Counted from the stretch's first letter, positions 8,210 through 17,451 are shown. The stretch is DNA of 64,000 bases from Rhizobacter sp. Root1221 (GCF_001425785.1 NZ_LMDI01000009.1:78675-142674); one strand, 5' to 3'. Numbers and translations are program-made. The notes: generated by a model from the letters alone, not told the origin.

Positions 8210-9676
8210 ATGTTCGACCACCACGCCACCCCCTGCCGCAGCCTGGTGCTGTTCGGCGCCACCGGCGATCTCGCGCGCCGCATGCTGTGGCCGTCGCTGT
8301 ACGCGCTGCACCATGACGGGCTGCTGCCCGAATCGTTCGCGCTGATCGGCGCGGCCCACTCGAAGTACGAGCCGGCGAAGTTCGCCGAACTCGTGCGCAA
8401 GTCGGTGCTCGGCTCGGCCAACGCGGCCATGTTCGACGAGGCCAAGTTCGAGAGTTTCGTGGCACGGGTGAGCTACGTGTCGATCGACGCGTCCACCGAT
8501 GGTGGCATGCAGCCGCTGCGCGACGCGCTGGCGCCGCACCCGGGTGGCACCATCTTCTACCTGTCCACGTCGCCGCACATGTTCGGCCCGATCTGCCGCA
8601 CGCTGGGCGGCTGGGGCGTGCACCCCGACAGCCGCGTGGTCGTCGAAAAGCCCATCGGCACCGACGAGGCCAGCGCCAAGGTGGTCAACGAGGCCATCGC
8701 GTCGGCCTTCACCGAACCCCAGGTGTTCCGCATCGACCACTACCTCGGCAAGGAAGCGGTGCAGAACCTGCTGGCGCTGCGCTTCGCCAACGCCATCTTC
8801 GAGCCGCTGTGGAACGCCAACGCCATCGAGCAGGTGCAGATCACCGTGGCCGAGACCGTGGGCGTGGAAGGCCGCTGGGGTTACTACGACGGCGTGGGCG
8901 CGCTGCGCGACATGGTGCAGAACCACCTGTTGCAGCTGCTGTGCCTGGTGGCCATGGAACCGCCGGCGAGTTTCACGCCATCGGCCGTGCGCAACGAGAA
9001 GGTCAAGGTGCTGTGGTCGCTGCGGCCCATCACCGCGGCCAACGTGGGCACGCACACCGTCACCGGGCAGTACGCCGAAGGGTTCGCCGGTGGCGAGTCC
9101 GTGCCGGGCTACCGCGAGGAAACCGGCGCCAACAAGACCAGCGACACCGAAACCTTCGTGGCGCTGCGCGCCGAGATCGACAATTGGCGCTGGGCCGGCG
9201 TGCCGTTCTACCTGCGCACCGGCAAGCGCATGCAGCGCCGCTCGAGCGAGATCGTCATCCACTTCAAATCGGCGCCGTACAACATCTTCTCCGGCATCGG
9301 TGCCACGCTGCAGCCCAACGTGCTGATGATCAAGCTGCAGCCCGAAGAGATGATCACGCTCAGCCTGATGCACAAGCTGCCGGGCCGCAACGACATGCAG
9401 CTGGGGCAGGTGGGCCTGAACCTGTCGCTCGGCGACAAGTTCACCGGCACCCGCCGCCGCATCGCCTACGAGCGCATGCTGCTCGACGTGCTCGCCGGCA
9501 ATCCGTCGCTGTTTGTGCGCCGCGACGAGGTCGAGGCCGCATGGAAGTGGATCGACGGCATCGTCGAAGGCTGGCGGCAGACCGGTCAGAAGCCGCGTGG
9601 GTATGGTTCCGGTTCGTGGGGGCCGAGTGCCGCCATCGGCCTGCCCGAGCGGTTCGGGCACACCTGGAACGAGTGA
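8210..9676 (+). CDS. zwf: Glucose-6-phosphate 1-dehydrogenase
   Basis: Oxidises glucose-6-phosphate to 6-phosphogluconolactone with NAD(P)+. The 488 residues contain the N-terminal dinucleotide-binding motif (LVLFGATGDLARRMLWPSLY, residues 11-30) and the family active-site signature RIDHYLGKEAVQNLLALRFAN with the catalytic histidine. The substrate-contacting EKPIGTD and the C-terminal dehydrogenase part (TGKRMQRRSSEIVIHFKS) are also present. It follows eda after 30 bp and closes the rightward edd-eda-zwf operon. Having zwf last supplies the lactone for the divergent pgl product. A convergent membrane protein gene ends 12 bp downstream. Confidence 0.96.
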   Translation: MFDHHATPCRSLVLFGATGDLARRMLWPSLYALHHDGLLPESFALIGAAHSKYEPAKFAELVRKSVLGSANAAMFDEAKFESFVARVSYVSIDASTDGGMQPLRDALAPHPGGTIFYLSTSPHMFGPICRTLGGWGVHPDSRVVVEKPIGTDEASAKVVNEAIASAFTEPQVFRIDHYLGKEAVQNLLALRFANAIFEPLWNANAIEQVQITVAETVGVEGRWGYYDGVGALRDMVQNHLLQLLCLVAMEPPASFTPSAVRNEKVKVLWSLRPITAANVGTHTVTGQYAEGFAGGESVPGYREETGANKTSDTETFVALRAEIDNWRWAGVPFYLRTGKRMQRRSSEIVIHFKSAPYNIFSGIGATLQPNVLMIKLQPEEMITLSLMHKLPGRNDMQLGQVGLNLSLGDKFTGTRRRIAYERMLLDVLAGNPSLFVRRDEVEAAWKWIDGIVEGWRQTGQKPRGYGSGSWGPSAAIGLPERFGHTWNE

Positions 9677-9688
9677 TCGCGGGCCGCT

Positions 9689-11323
9689 TCAGGCGGCCCA
9701 GCGCGCGGCGAGCCAATCCCCAAGGCGGGCCGCCAGCGCCCGCGCGCCCCAGCCTGCCGCGAGGCATGCCGGCAGCAGCAGCAATCGCCCGCCCATCGGC
9801 AACAACGCCGTGGGCATGCGCAACTGCAGTAGGAACGCCACCAGCATGCACCACAGGGCCAGCCGATCGCCCAGGCGCTGGGTGACCCAGGCCACGGCCA
9901 CCGGCACAGCGACCACTGTGGCCGCCGCGAACGACCGCACGGCCCGCCAGGGTGCCGCACGCCGACGCTCGCTGGCCAGGGTGTCCAGCCAGCGCAGGAA
10001 CGTGCCACGCCGCCACAGGCGCGAGCCGGCCAACACCCATGCGACGAGCAGCACCATGGCTGGCACTGGCAGGCCGCCGCTGATCAGGTACGCGTAGGCC
10101 AGGAAACCCGTCGCTACCAGGCCTTCCTCGATCGTGTCCGGCAGGGCCAGGACCACGCCGAGCAACGCGAGTGCGGCCGAGCCCCAGTACAGCGCATCGA
10201 CCTCGAGCGGACCCGACGCGGCCATGCCGGCCGCACACAGAAGCAGGATCCCTGCGCCCCAGGCAGCGCTGCGGCGAGGGCGCGACGGTCGTGCGAAGGT
10301 GCGCCACTTGTCCACCGCCGATTCGGTTGATGCCCGGAACCGCTGGGCGGCACCCAGGACGGACGCCGCGCCCAGCACGGCCACCGCGCCCATCGTCATC
10401 GCCGAGGCCGCAGTGAAGATGGCCAGGAGGATCGGCGAGCCTTGAAGCAGCGCGGCCGCCACCAAGGCGGCCAACAAGGCCATCGCCCGCATCGCTCGGC
10501 CGCCGGACAGCGCTTCGTGCACTCGCCGGTGGTCGACGCGGCTGATGCCGAGGCCGCCCAGCAGGTCGCGCCCCGCCGTGGCGGGTGGGCGCTGCTGCTC
10601 GGGCATCCGGAGCATGGTTTCGAGTAGCGTCCATTGGGCGCGGATCACCTCGTCCCGCAGGGCCCCGACCAGCAGGGCCCGCATCCAGTCGCCCGACCTG
10701 ATGACCCGGTGCAGGCGCATCACCTCGTCGAACTGTGCCAGGAAGGCCGGATCCGTCACCGGCTCGTTGAGGTTGGACAGCGCGCGGGCCAGGGCCTCCA
10801 TGCGCGGACGACCCATCAGGCGCTCGAGGCGGAAGTCGCGGTCCGCCCACCCGAAATGGTCGCGCCAGGCCATGACCAGGCGCACCGGGATCTCGTTGAC
10901 CTGGATGGCGACGTCGGCGAACCGAACTGACGCTTCCTGCTGCGCTCGCAGCGGGAGCAGGTTCAGTTGGCGGGTGAGGTCTGGCAGCAGTGCGATCGCT
11001 GCTGCCTCTCCGTGGTCGCGGACGGTGAGCACGACGTGGGCACACAGCGCTTCGGGCGGGACCCAGGTGGGCAATGCCGGTTCCACCTCGGGCCTCGGGG
11101 CGGCTGGCTTCGCTGGTTCGGCAACAACGACAGCGGCATCGCCATCGGGATGCACCGCGCGACGGGCCGCCTGCAACAGCCGGTCGAACGCCTCGCGCAA
11201 GGCTTGGTACGCCGCCGCATCGTCATCCGGCCGCGTGGTGCGAAGCGTGAGCGCGTAGGCCCGCTTGATCGCGATGACGTCCGAGGTGGGGCCGTCGAGG
11301 CCCACGCGCTGCCAGTCGTTCAT
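9689..11323 (-). CDS. Membrane J-like protein B, partner of the HscC-type chaperone
   Basis: A 544-residue protein. Its N-terminus (MNDWQRVGLDGPTSDVIAIKRAYALTLRTTRPDDDAAAYQALREAFDRLL, residues 1-50) resembles a J-domain helix II-loop-helix III, with RPD in place of the canonical HPD. The region to about residue 290 is soluble. The C-terminal half holds about eight hydrophobic segments (for example MRAMALLAALVAAALL and GILLLCAAGMAASG). It is paralogous to the gene immediately upstream along the transcript: same N-terminus, same layout. Its start overlaps that gene's stop by 4 bp. E. coli HscC is likewise encoded near J-proteins DjlB/DjlC that have membrane segments, so a chaperone-recruiting role at the inner membrane is inferred. 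Specific clients are unknown. Confidence 0.75.
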   Translation of the reverse strand: MNDWQRVGLDGPTSDVIAIKRAYALTLRTTRPDDDAAAYQALREAFDRLLQAARRAVHPDGDAAVVVAEPAKPAAPRPEVEPALPTWVPPEALCAHVVLTVRDHGEAAAIALLPDLTRQLNLLPLRAQQEASVRFADVAIQVNEIPVRLVMAWRDHFGWADRDFRLERLMGRPRMEALARALSNLNEPVTDPAFLAQFDEVMRLHRVIRSGDWMRALLVGALRDEVIRAQWTLLETMLRMPEQQRPPATAGRDLLGGLGISRVDHRRVHEALSGGRAMRAMALLAALVAAALLQGSPILLAIFTAASAMTMGAVAVLGAASVLGAAQRFRASTESAVDKWRTFARPSRPRRSAAWGAGILLLCAAGMAASGPLEVDALYWGSAALALLGVVLALPDTIEEGLVATGFLAYAYLISGGLPVPAMVLLVAWVLAGSRLWRRGTFLRWLDTLASERRRAAPWRAVRSFAAATVVAVPVAVAWVTQRLGDRLALWCMLVAFLLQLRMPTALLPMGGRLLLLPACLAAGWGARALAARLGDWLAARWAA

Positions 11324-12936
11324 CGGGACCGCTCCACGAGCCAGCGCCCGGCCGCCAACGCGCCGCTGCGGGCGTAGAACGCTACCGAGATGCAGATCAG
11401 CAGCAGCATCGGGGGCGCCACGTTCACCGGCAACGGGCGCATCTGCGCCACCGCGGCCACGAGCATGCTCCACAGGATCAGGCGGTAGCCCCACCACGAG
11501 GCCAGCCACGCCACCGCCACGGGGATGCCGACCACGGCGGCGGCCAGCGCGCGGGGCGGGGTCAACCCGCTGTCCACCAGTTTCTGGAACCGCCCGTTGG
11601 ACAGCAGCGGGATGCCGCTGAACAGCCACGCGGCCAGCAGCACGGCGTGCGCCGCAGGCAAGCCCCGGAGCACGAGCGCCAGGTAGCCGAGGGCGCCCAG
11701 GCCGACCAGCGTCGCGTCGACGTCGTCCGGGACCGCGAGCACCGATCCGGCCACCGTGAGGCTGAAGGCCACCACGAGCCACCCCGGTGCGTCGTGGCCC
11801 GCCTGGGCCCAGAACGCGGCGGCACCCGCCGCCATCAGCAAGAGCCCCACGTTGGGTGCCCCGCCGAGGTGGCCTCGGGTGAGCCGGTGCAGGAACCGGC
11901 TGCTCGCACCGGCCGCCAACTGCCGGCGCCAGTGCACCGCTTCCCGGGCGAACCAGGCCACGCCCGACACGACCAACGCGCCCACCCCCATGAACATGCC
12001 GCTACAGAACACCGCCAGCACCAGGTCGATGTCCTCGAAGCGCATGGCCGCCGCGATCACGCCGGCCAGCAAGACCATCCGGAGCGTGCGCGACAGGCCG
12101 AGGGCGGAGGCCACCTGGGCCTGGTCCTGCGGGGTCATGTCGAGGGCGGCGAGCAGGCTCCGGCCGGGCTGGCCGAGCTGGCCGTGCAGCGCCCCTTCGG
12201 TCAGTGACTCCACCGTGGCCAGCTGCTGCCGTACGGCCTCGTCGGCGAACGTGGCGAACAGGCGCGCGCGGGCGCGGTGGCCTCGCTTGACCAGCCGGTC
12301 CACGGTCTTCAGGTCGGTGAACCGCTCGAGCACCGCGGGGTCGGTCTCGGGGGCAACCAGGTCCGCCAGCGTGAAGGTGAGTGCATCGGCGCGATCGGGT
12401 CCGAGCAGGCGGGCGGCGCGGTAGTCGCCCAACCAGCCGAAGTGGTCGCGCAAGGCCACCTGCACGGCCACCGGCAGGTCCCGGTGGGCGATCACGGCAT
12501 CGGCGAAGCGGACGGACGCCTCGTCCTGCGCCTGCAATGGCAGCGCGTGCAGTTCGTTCATCAGCTCGGGCAATGCGATTTCGGTGGCGGCCGGACCCCG
12601 CGTCTGGAACCAGGTGACGAACTGGGCACACAGGTGCTGCGGTGACGGCCCCGATCGCGGCGGGAGGTCGGTGGGGGCGATCTCGATGGCCGGGGCCGGC
12701 GGCAGGGGCTCGGCCTTGGCCTTGGCCTCGGCCACCGGGTGCACGCAGGGAGATGGGAGATCGTGCGCCGCCTGTTTCGTGGCTGCCAGCAGGCGGTCAT
12801 AGGCCTCCCGGAGCGCCTGGTAGCCCTCGGGATCGTCGTCCGGGCGGGTCAAGCGCAGGCGCCTTGCGTACGCCCGCTTGATGGCCATGGGGTCCCGCGA
12901 TGGGCCGTCGAGGCCCACGCACTGCCAGTCGTCCAT
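11320..12936 (-). CDS. Membrane J-like protein A, partner of the HscC-type chaperone
   Basis: A 538-residue paralogue of the neighbouring gene. N-terminal J-like segment MDDWQCVGLDGPSRDPMAIKRAYARRLRLTRPDDDPEGYQALREAYDRLL (residues 1-50) carries RPD instead of HPD. A proline-rich linker (LPPAPAIEIAPTDLPPRSGPSP) follows, then a soluble region, and from about residue 275 a chain of hydrophobic helices. It begins 7 bp after the hscC stop and overlaps the next J-like gene by 4 bp, so the three are one operon. Tandem duplication with retained architecture suggests two adaptors for one Hsp70. Function is inferred from the DjlB/DjlC-HscC arrangement of E. coli. Confidence 0.77.
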   Translation of the reverse strand: MDDWQCVGLDGPSRDPMAIKRAYARRLRLTRPDDDPEGYQALREAYDRLLAATKQAAHDLPSPCVHPVAEAKAKAEPLPPAPAIEIAPTDLPPRSGPSPQHLCAQFVTWFQTRGPAATEIALPELMNELHALPLQAQDEASVRFADAVIAHRDLPVAVQVALRDHFGWLGDYRAARLLGPDRADALTFTLADLVAPETDPAVLERFTDLKTVDRLVKRGHRARARLFATFADEAVRQQLATVESLTEGALHGQLGQPGRSLLAALDMTPQDQAQVASALGLSRTLRMVLLAGVIAAAMRFEDIDLVLAVFCSGMFMGVGALVVSGVAWFAREAVHWRRQLAAGASSRFLHRLTRGHLGGAPNVGLLLMAAGAAAFWAQAGHDAPGWLVVAFSLTVAGSVLAVPDDVDATLVGLGALGYLALVLRGLPAAHAVLLAAWLFSGIPLLSNGRFQKLVDSGLTPPRALAAAVVGIPVAVAWLASWWGYRLILWSMLVAAVAQMRPLPVNVAPPMLLLICISVAFYARSGALAAGRWLVERSR

Positions 12937-12943
12937 GGCTGCG

Positions 12944-14644
12944 CTAGAAGCGGAAGCCGCTGTCTATGCTGTCGAGGGCGTCCTTGAACCCGCGGCGCGA
13001 CGTGCGCACGATGCGTTCGTCCTGGGTGTCCAGCGCGGTCTCGAACTGGTTCATCCACGACTGGATCGCGGTGCGCTCCTCGCCCAGGCGGTCCTCGTAC
13101 AGGCGTTTCGCGCGTTCCAGCAGGTACCGGTTCTCCTCCTGGTCGCGCGGGTGGCGCTTGAGCAGGCGCAACTGGGCCAGTGCCGCCTCGACCTCGGCGT
13201 CCGACATCTCGGTGGCGCTGTTGCGCACGAGGGTGTGGGCCGTCTTGCCGGTGCCCGACTCGCGGACGTCCACCTCGAGCAGGCCGTTGTGGTCGTAGGT
13301 GAACCGGACCGCGACCGACACGCTGCCGGCGGGCCCGGGTGACACCGGCACGTCGAGCTTGCCGAGGTGCAGGTTGTCCGACGCGACGGGCGACTCGCCC
13401 TGGCGGATGTCGAGGCGCACGAGCGACTGACCGTCCTGCATCGTCCAGTAGGTCTGCATGCGCGACACGGGCACGGGGGTGTTGCGCTCGATGATCGGGG
13501 AGAAGCGGTCCTCGACCACGCGGCTGCCCACGCGCTCGTTGACCACCACGCCGAGCGAGTAGGGCATCACGTCGGTGAGCACCACCTCGTCCAGGGCGGC
13601 GTCGCGCGCCTTGAGGCCTGCCTGGATGGCCGCACCGTGGGCGATGGCCAGGTCGGGGTCGATGGTGCGCAGCGGCAGGCGCTGGAACAGGCGTGTGGTG
13701 AGGTGCCGCACCATGGGCATGCGCGAGGCGCCGCCCACGAGCACCACTTCGCCGAGGGCCTGTGCGTCGATCTGGGCGTCGTTCAGCGCGCGCTCGATGG
13801 GGCGCCTGAGCCGCTGCAGCAGCGGTTCGCATGCCGCCTCGAAGTCGGCGCGCGTGACCGGGCAGGTGTGCACCACACCGTCATGCTGCAGCGACATCGT
13901 GGCCGAGTCCTTGTCGCTCAGGTCGCGCTTGGCCTGCTCGATGGCGCGCCACCCGAGGCCGCCGCGCAGCAGGGCCTCGCGGGCGGGCGCCGGCAGCGTG
14001 GTGCAACGTTCGGTGAACAGCCGGGCCAGCGCGTGCAGGAAGTCTTCGCCACCGAGGCGGGTGTCGCCGGCGCTCGCCCGCACCTCCACCACCCCTTCGA
14101 AGTACTCCAGCACCGACACGTCGAACGTGCCGCCGCCCAGGTCGAACACGAGGAAGGCGGTGTGTTCGGCACGTTCCTGCAGGCCGTAGGCGAGGCCCGC
14201 TGCCGTGGGTTCGTTCAGCAGCCGTTCCACCTTCAGCCCGGCCAGTTCACCGGCGGTGCGCGTGGCCCGCCGCTGGGCTTCGTTGAAGTATGCGGGTACG
14301 GTGATGACGGCTTCGGTGACGGGTTCACCGAGGAACGCCTCGGCGTCGGCCTTCAGCGATTGCAGCACCAGCGCCGACAGCTCCTCCGCGCGGAAGGTGC
14401 GGGGGCCGAGCGTGATGCGGTGGTCGGTGCCCATCCAGCGCTTGAACGCCTGGACGGTGCGGTCAGGATGGGTGGAGGTCCGTTCGCGGGCGGCATTGCC
14501 TACCAGCAGGTGGCCTTCGTCGTCGAGGCTCACGGCCGACGGCGTGGCGAAGTCGCCCAGCGCGTTGCGGATCAGCTGGGGCTGCCCGTCCTTGAACACA
14601 CCGACCAGGCTGTTGGTCGTTCCGAGGTCAATGCCGATGATCAT
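12944..14644 (-). CDS. hscC: HscC-type Hsp70 chaperone
   Basis: A 566-residue DnaK-family ATPase, short like E. coli HscC rather than DnaK. The actin-fold nucleotide-binding domain shows phosphate 1 MIIGIDLGTTNSLVGVF (residues 1-17), connect 1, AVITVPAYFNEAQRRATRTAGELAGL, phosphate 2 FLVFDLGGGTFDVSVLEYFEG and the adenosine motif VVLVGGASRMP. It is followed by a substrate-binding domain (NTPVPVSRMQTYWTMQDGQ) and a short helical lid without the long DnaK tail or EEVD-like end. The ATG at 14644 is chosen because MIIGIDLGTTNS is the natural family N-terminus; the frame upstream is low-complexity. It leads the leftward operon hscC - J-like A - J-like B. Chaperone targets are unknown. Confidence 0.9.
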   Translation of the reverse strand: MIIGIDLGTTNSLVGVFKDGQPQLIRNALGDFATPSAVSLDDEGHLLVGNAARERTSTHPDRTVQAFKRWMGTDHRITLGPRTFRAEELSALVLQSLKADAEAFLGEPVTEAVITVPAYFNEAQRRATRTAGELAGLKVERLLNEPTAAGLAYGLQERAEHTAFLVFDLGGGTFDVSVLEYFEGVVEVRASAGDTRLGGEDFLHALARLFTERCTTLPAPAREALLRGGLGWRAIEQAKRDLSDKDSATMSLQHDGVVHTCPVTRADFEAACEPLLQRLRRPIERALNDAQIDAQALGEVVLVGGASRMPMVRHLTTRLFQRLPLRTIDPDLAIAHGAAIQAGLKARDAALDEVVLTDVMPYSLGVVVNERVGSRVVEDRFSPIIERNTPVPVSRMQTYWTMQDGQSLVRLDIRQGESPVASDNLHLGKLDVPVSPGPAGSVSVAVRFTYDHNGLLEVDVRESGTGKTAHTLVRNSATEMSDAEVEAALAQLRLLKRHPRDQEENRYLLERAKRLYEDRLGEERTAIQSWMNQFETALDTQDERIVRTSRRGFKDALDSIDSGFRF

Positions 14645-14750
14645 GTGCACGCGGGGTTGTCGATGTCGCGCGGCAGGATAACAGCCCGCCCATGCAGGTG
14701 GTGCGCAGCCTGTCCTGTCTCCGCTAGAGTTGTTCCGCAGGAGGCGCACC

Positions 14751-15647
14751 ATGACCACGACACACCCACCGCGCCACGAGGCCTCCGGGCCCGGTTTCGT
14801 GCTCCGGCACCTGATGGGGGAATACTCGCTAGGCCGCTCGTACTGGGTGCACACGGTGCTGCTCGGCGGGCTCGTCACCGTGGCGGGTGGCATGCTGCTC
14901 GGCCGCCTCGGTGAACGCTACGGGCTGCGCTACCTGTCGATCGGGGTCATCGTGTTCGAGGTAGGGGTGGTGGCGGTGTGGCTGTGGGCGCTCGCCGGCA
15001 CGTGGATGGCGTCGTTCCGGCACCTGATGGGACGTGGCAGCAAGCTGTGGGCCGTGCTCGCGATGCTGTCGCTCACCGCGGCGTCCGTCAGCACCGTGCG
15101 CGAGGCCGCGCACATGCGCCCGTTCATCACGGAACACTGGGCCACCGCGATGGGGCGCCAGCCCGCGGGAGACTTCCACATCGAACTCATCGACGGCGGG
15201 CAGGTGGTGGCGTTCACCGGCGGGGTCAACGAGTCGGCCGCGGCGGCGCTCGACCGCGCCATCGCCAACGCGCCGAAGGTCACCACCGTGCGGCTCGAAT
15301 CCCCCGGTGGCTGGTTGCGCGAAGGTGAACGCATGGCCGAGGTGGTGCGCCGCTACGGCCTGCGCACGCGCATCGAGACCGAGTGCCATTCATCGTGCAC
15401 GCTGGTGTTCCTTGCCGGCAACGACCGCACCATGGCACCCGGCGCCAAGCTCGGCTTCCACCGCGGCCGCGCCATCGGCGGCGGCGACCCCGACGAACCG
15501 CCCGACCGCCGCGAGGCCGCCATCTACCTGCGGGCGGGGTTGACGCCGGCATTCGTGCGGCGCATCCTCGCCACGCCCCATGCGTCGATCTGGGTGCCGT
15601 CGCATGAGGTGCTGTACCAGGCCGGGGTGCTGACGCGTCGGGGGTGA
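14751..15647 (+). CDS. Membrane protein with ClpP/SDH-fold (COG3904-like) domain
   Basis: A 298-residue protein. The start at 14751 follows a clear AGGAGG site (14739-14744); an earlier ATG at 14730 lies before that site. The N-terminal 110 residues hold about three hydrophobic segments (VHTVLLGGLVTVAGGMLLG; YLSIGVIVFEVGVVAVWLWALAG; LWAVLAMLSLTAASV). The C-terminal part is ClpP-crotonase-like: VAFTGGVNESAAAALDRAIANAPKVTTVRLESPGGWLREGERMAEVVRRYGLRTRIETECHSSCTLVFLAGNDRTMAPGAKLGFHRG. The SPGG and SSCTLVFLAG pieces correspond to the oxyanion-loop and nucleophile-serine regions of ClpP-fold peptidases. A periplasmic hydrolase or peptide-binding role is possible. It is divergent from the hscC operon. 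Confidence 0.7.
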   Translation: MTTTHPPRHEASGPGFVLRHLMGEYSLGRSYWVHTVLLGGLVTVAGGMLLGRLGERYGLRYLSIGVIVFEVGVVAVWLWALAGTWMASFRHLMGRGSKLWAVLAMLSLTAASVSTVREAAHMRPFITEHWATAMGRQPAGDFHIELIDGGQVVAFTGGVNESAAAALDRAIANAPKVTTVRLESPGGWLREGERMAEVVRRYGLRTRIETECHSSCTLVFLAGNDRTMAPGAKLGFHRGRAIGGGDPDEPPDRREAAIYLRAGLTPAFVRRILATPHASIWVPSHEVLYQAGVLTRRG

Positions 15648-15683
15648 GATGATGGCGGGTCGCTTTTTCGTGAGCCCGCCCCC

Positions 15684-16307
15684 ATGCCCGCCCTCGACAC
15701 CCTTGCTGCATTCTTCGGCGTTTCCGTGCTGTTGTGCCTGAGCCCCGGCCCGGACAACGTCTTCGTGCTGTTCCAGTCTGCGCTCAACGGCCGCAAGGCC
15801 GGGCTGAGCGTGGTGCTCGGCTTGTGTTCCGGCCTGCTGGTGCACACGGCGGCGGTGGCGTTGGGCCTGGCCGCGATCGTGGCCGCATCTGAAACCGCGT
15901 TCACCGTGCTCAAGCTCGCGGGCGCGGCCTACCTCGTGTGGCTCGCGTGGCAGGCGTTCCGCGCACCGGTGGGGCCGCTGTCGGCGCAGGCCGAACCGGC
16001 CAGCTTCGGGCGCATGTACCTGCGGGGCGTGGTGATGAACCTCAGCAACCCGAAGGTCACCATCTTCTTCCTGGCCTTCCTGCCGCAGTTCGTGGACCGC
16101 ACGCAGGGCGGCACCGCGCTGCAGGTGCTGTGGCTGGGCGCGGCCTTCATGGTGGCCACGCTGCTGACGTTCGGTGCCATCGCGGTGTTTGCCGCCACGT
16201 TCGGGCAGGCGCTGCAGCGTTCGACCCGGGCACAGCGGGTGCTCAACTGGGGCGCCGGCACGGTGTTCCTCGGGCTGGCCGCGCGCCTGGCCATCTCCCA
16301 GCGCTGA
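15684..16307 (+). CDS. LysE/RhtB family amino-acid exporter
   Basis: Inner-membrane exporter of 207 residues, the family length. The N-terminus (FFGVSVLLCLSPGPDNVFVLFQSALNGRKAGLSVVLGLCSGLLVHTAAVALGLAAI) carries the characteristic PGP motif in the first transmembrane helix region, and the middle contains YLRGVVMNLSNPKVTIFFLAFLPQFV, the conserved NPK segment. About six hydrophobic helices are visible. It lies 36 bp after the ClpP-fold gene, on the same strand, but no functional tie is evident. Substrates in this family are basic or neutral amino acids and homoserine lactones; the exact one is not determinable. Confidence 0.9.
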   Translation: MPALDTLAAFFGVSVLLCLSPGPDNVFVLFQSALNGRKAGLSVVLGLCSGLLVHTAAVALGLAAIVAASETAFTVLKLAGAAYLVWLAWQAFRAPVGPLSAQAEPASFGRMYLRGVVMNLSNPKVTIFFLAFLPQFVDRTQGGTALQVLWLGAAFMVATLLTFGAIAVFAATFGQALQRSTRAQRVLNWGAGTVFLGLAARLAISQR

Positions 16308-16389
16308 CCGAATTCAATCGCAAGAGTCGGGGTGATCGGCAGGCCCCCTCCCGGCACGATGGGCACTCCGCTAGATTGACGAGGTGCCC

Positions 16390-17451
16390 ATGAAACGAGA
16401 TCTTCCTCCCACCGACGACGCCCTGTGGGCCGCCGTCGCGGCGCGCGACGGGTCGCAGGACGGCCGGTTCTTCTACGGCGTTGCCACCACCGGCGTGTTC
16501 TGCCGCCCGTCGTGCGGTGCGCGGCTGCCACGGCGCGAGAACGTCACATTCCACACCACCGCCGAAGCCGCGGTGCAGGCGGGCTTCCGGCCGTGCAAAC
16601 GGTGCCGGCCCGACGGCCCCACGCGGGCCGAACAGCAGGCCGGGCAGGTGACCCGGGCGTGCCGCCTCATCGAAACCAGTGAAAACGAGCCGGGCCTCGA
16701 TGCGTTGGCCGAGGTGGCGGGCTTGAGCCCGCACCACTTCCACCGCGTGTTCAAGGCCGTCACCGGCATCACGCCCAAGGCGTATGCCCGGGCCCACCGC
16801 ACCGGCCGGCTGCGCGAGACGCTGGCCCAGGCACGCACCGTGACCGGCGCGCTGTACGACGCGGGCTATGCCTCCAGCGCCCGGTTCTACGACGAGGCGC
16901 CACAGGCGCTGGGCATGGCGCCGCGGACCTACCGGCAGGGTGGCGCCGACACGGCCATCCGCTTCGCCCTGGCCCAATGTTCGCTCGGCGCGCTGCTGGT
17001 GGCGGCCACCGACGTGGGGCTGTGTGCCATCGCACTGGGCGACGATCCCGCCGTGCTGCTGCGCGACCTGCAGGACCGGTTTCCGCAGGCCGAACTGCAG
17101 GGCGCGGACGCGGCGTTCGAGCTGCAGGTGGCCCGTGTCGTGGGGCTCGTCGAACGCCCCGGGGCGGGGGCCGAGCTGCCACTCGACATCCGGGGCACCG
17201 CGTTCCAGCGGCGGGTATGGCAGGCGCTGCGCGAGATCCCGCCGGGCACCACCGTCAGCTACGCCGAGCTTGCGCGCCGCCTGGGCGCCCCCACCGCGGT
17301 GCGGGCCGTGGCGTCGGCGTGTGCCGCCAACACGCTCGCGGTGGCGGTGCCGTGCCACCGGGTCGTGCGCAGCGATGGCAGCCTGTCGGGCTACCGCTGG
17401 GGTGTCGACCGCAAGGCGGCGCTGCTGGCACGCGAAGAGGGCGATCGATGA
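16390..17451 (+). CDS. ada: Ada: O6-alkylguanine / phosphotriester DNA methyltransferase and AraC-type activator
   Basis: A 353-residue adaptive-response protein, almost the length of E. coli Ada. The N-terminal Ada zinc domain (FFYGVATTGVFCRPSCGARLPRRENVTFH ... FRPCKRCRPD) has four cysteines for metal binding and phosphotriester repair. The AraC helix-turn-helix follows (LDALAEVAGLSPHHFHRVFKAVTGITPKAYARA). The C-terminal methyltransferase domain has the acceptor motif AVAVPCHRVVRSDGSLSGYRWG (Cys in PCHR) near residue 325. ATG 16390 is chosen, six bases after a GAGG site; an in-frame GTG at 16384 is less likely. Its end overlaps the next gene by 4 bp. Ada methylated on the N-terminal domain normally activates its own operon. 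Confidence 0.95.
   Translation: MKRDLPPTDDALWAAVAARDGSQDGRFFYGVATTGVFCRPSCGARLPRRENVTFHTTAEAAVQAGFRPCKRCRPDGPTRAEQQAGQVTRACRLIETSENEPGLDALAEVAGLSPHHFHRVFKAVTGITPKAYARAHRTGRLRETLAQARTVTGALYDAGYASSARFYDEAPQALGMAPRTYRQGGADTAIRFALAQCSLGALLVAATDVGLCAIALGDDPAVLLRDLQDRFPQAELQGADAAFELQVARVVGLVERPGAGAELPLDIRGTAFQRRVWQALREIPPGTTVSYAELARRLGAPTAVRAVASACAANTLAVAVPCHRVVRSDGSLSGYRWGVDRKAALLAREEGDR

Noticed and set aside
5605..8445. A very long open frame on the minus strand (946 codons) opposite edd-eda
   Set aside because: It is antisense to well-identified edd and eda, rich in Arg/His/Ala/Gly, with no recognisable domain. GC-rich third positions keep the opposite strand free of stops.
14645..14893. Upstream extension of the hscC frame by about 80 residues
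   Set aside because: MIIGIDLGTTNS is the normal Hsp70 N-terminus; the extension is proline/arginine-rich and overlaps the divergent gene.
16308..16389. Ada-binding box upstream of ada
   Set aside because: No stretch matching the E. coli Ada box could be recognised with confidence in the short gap.
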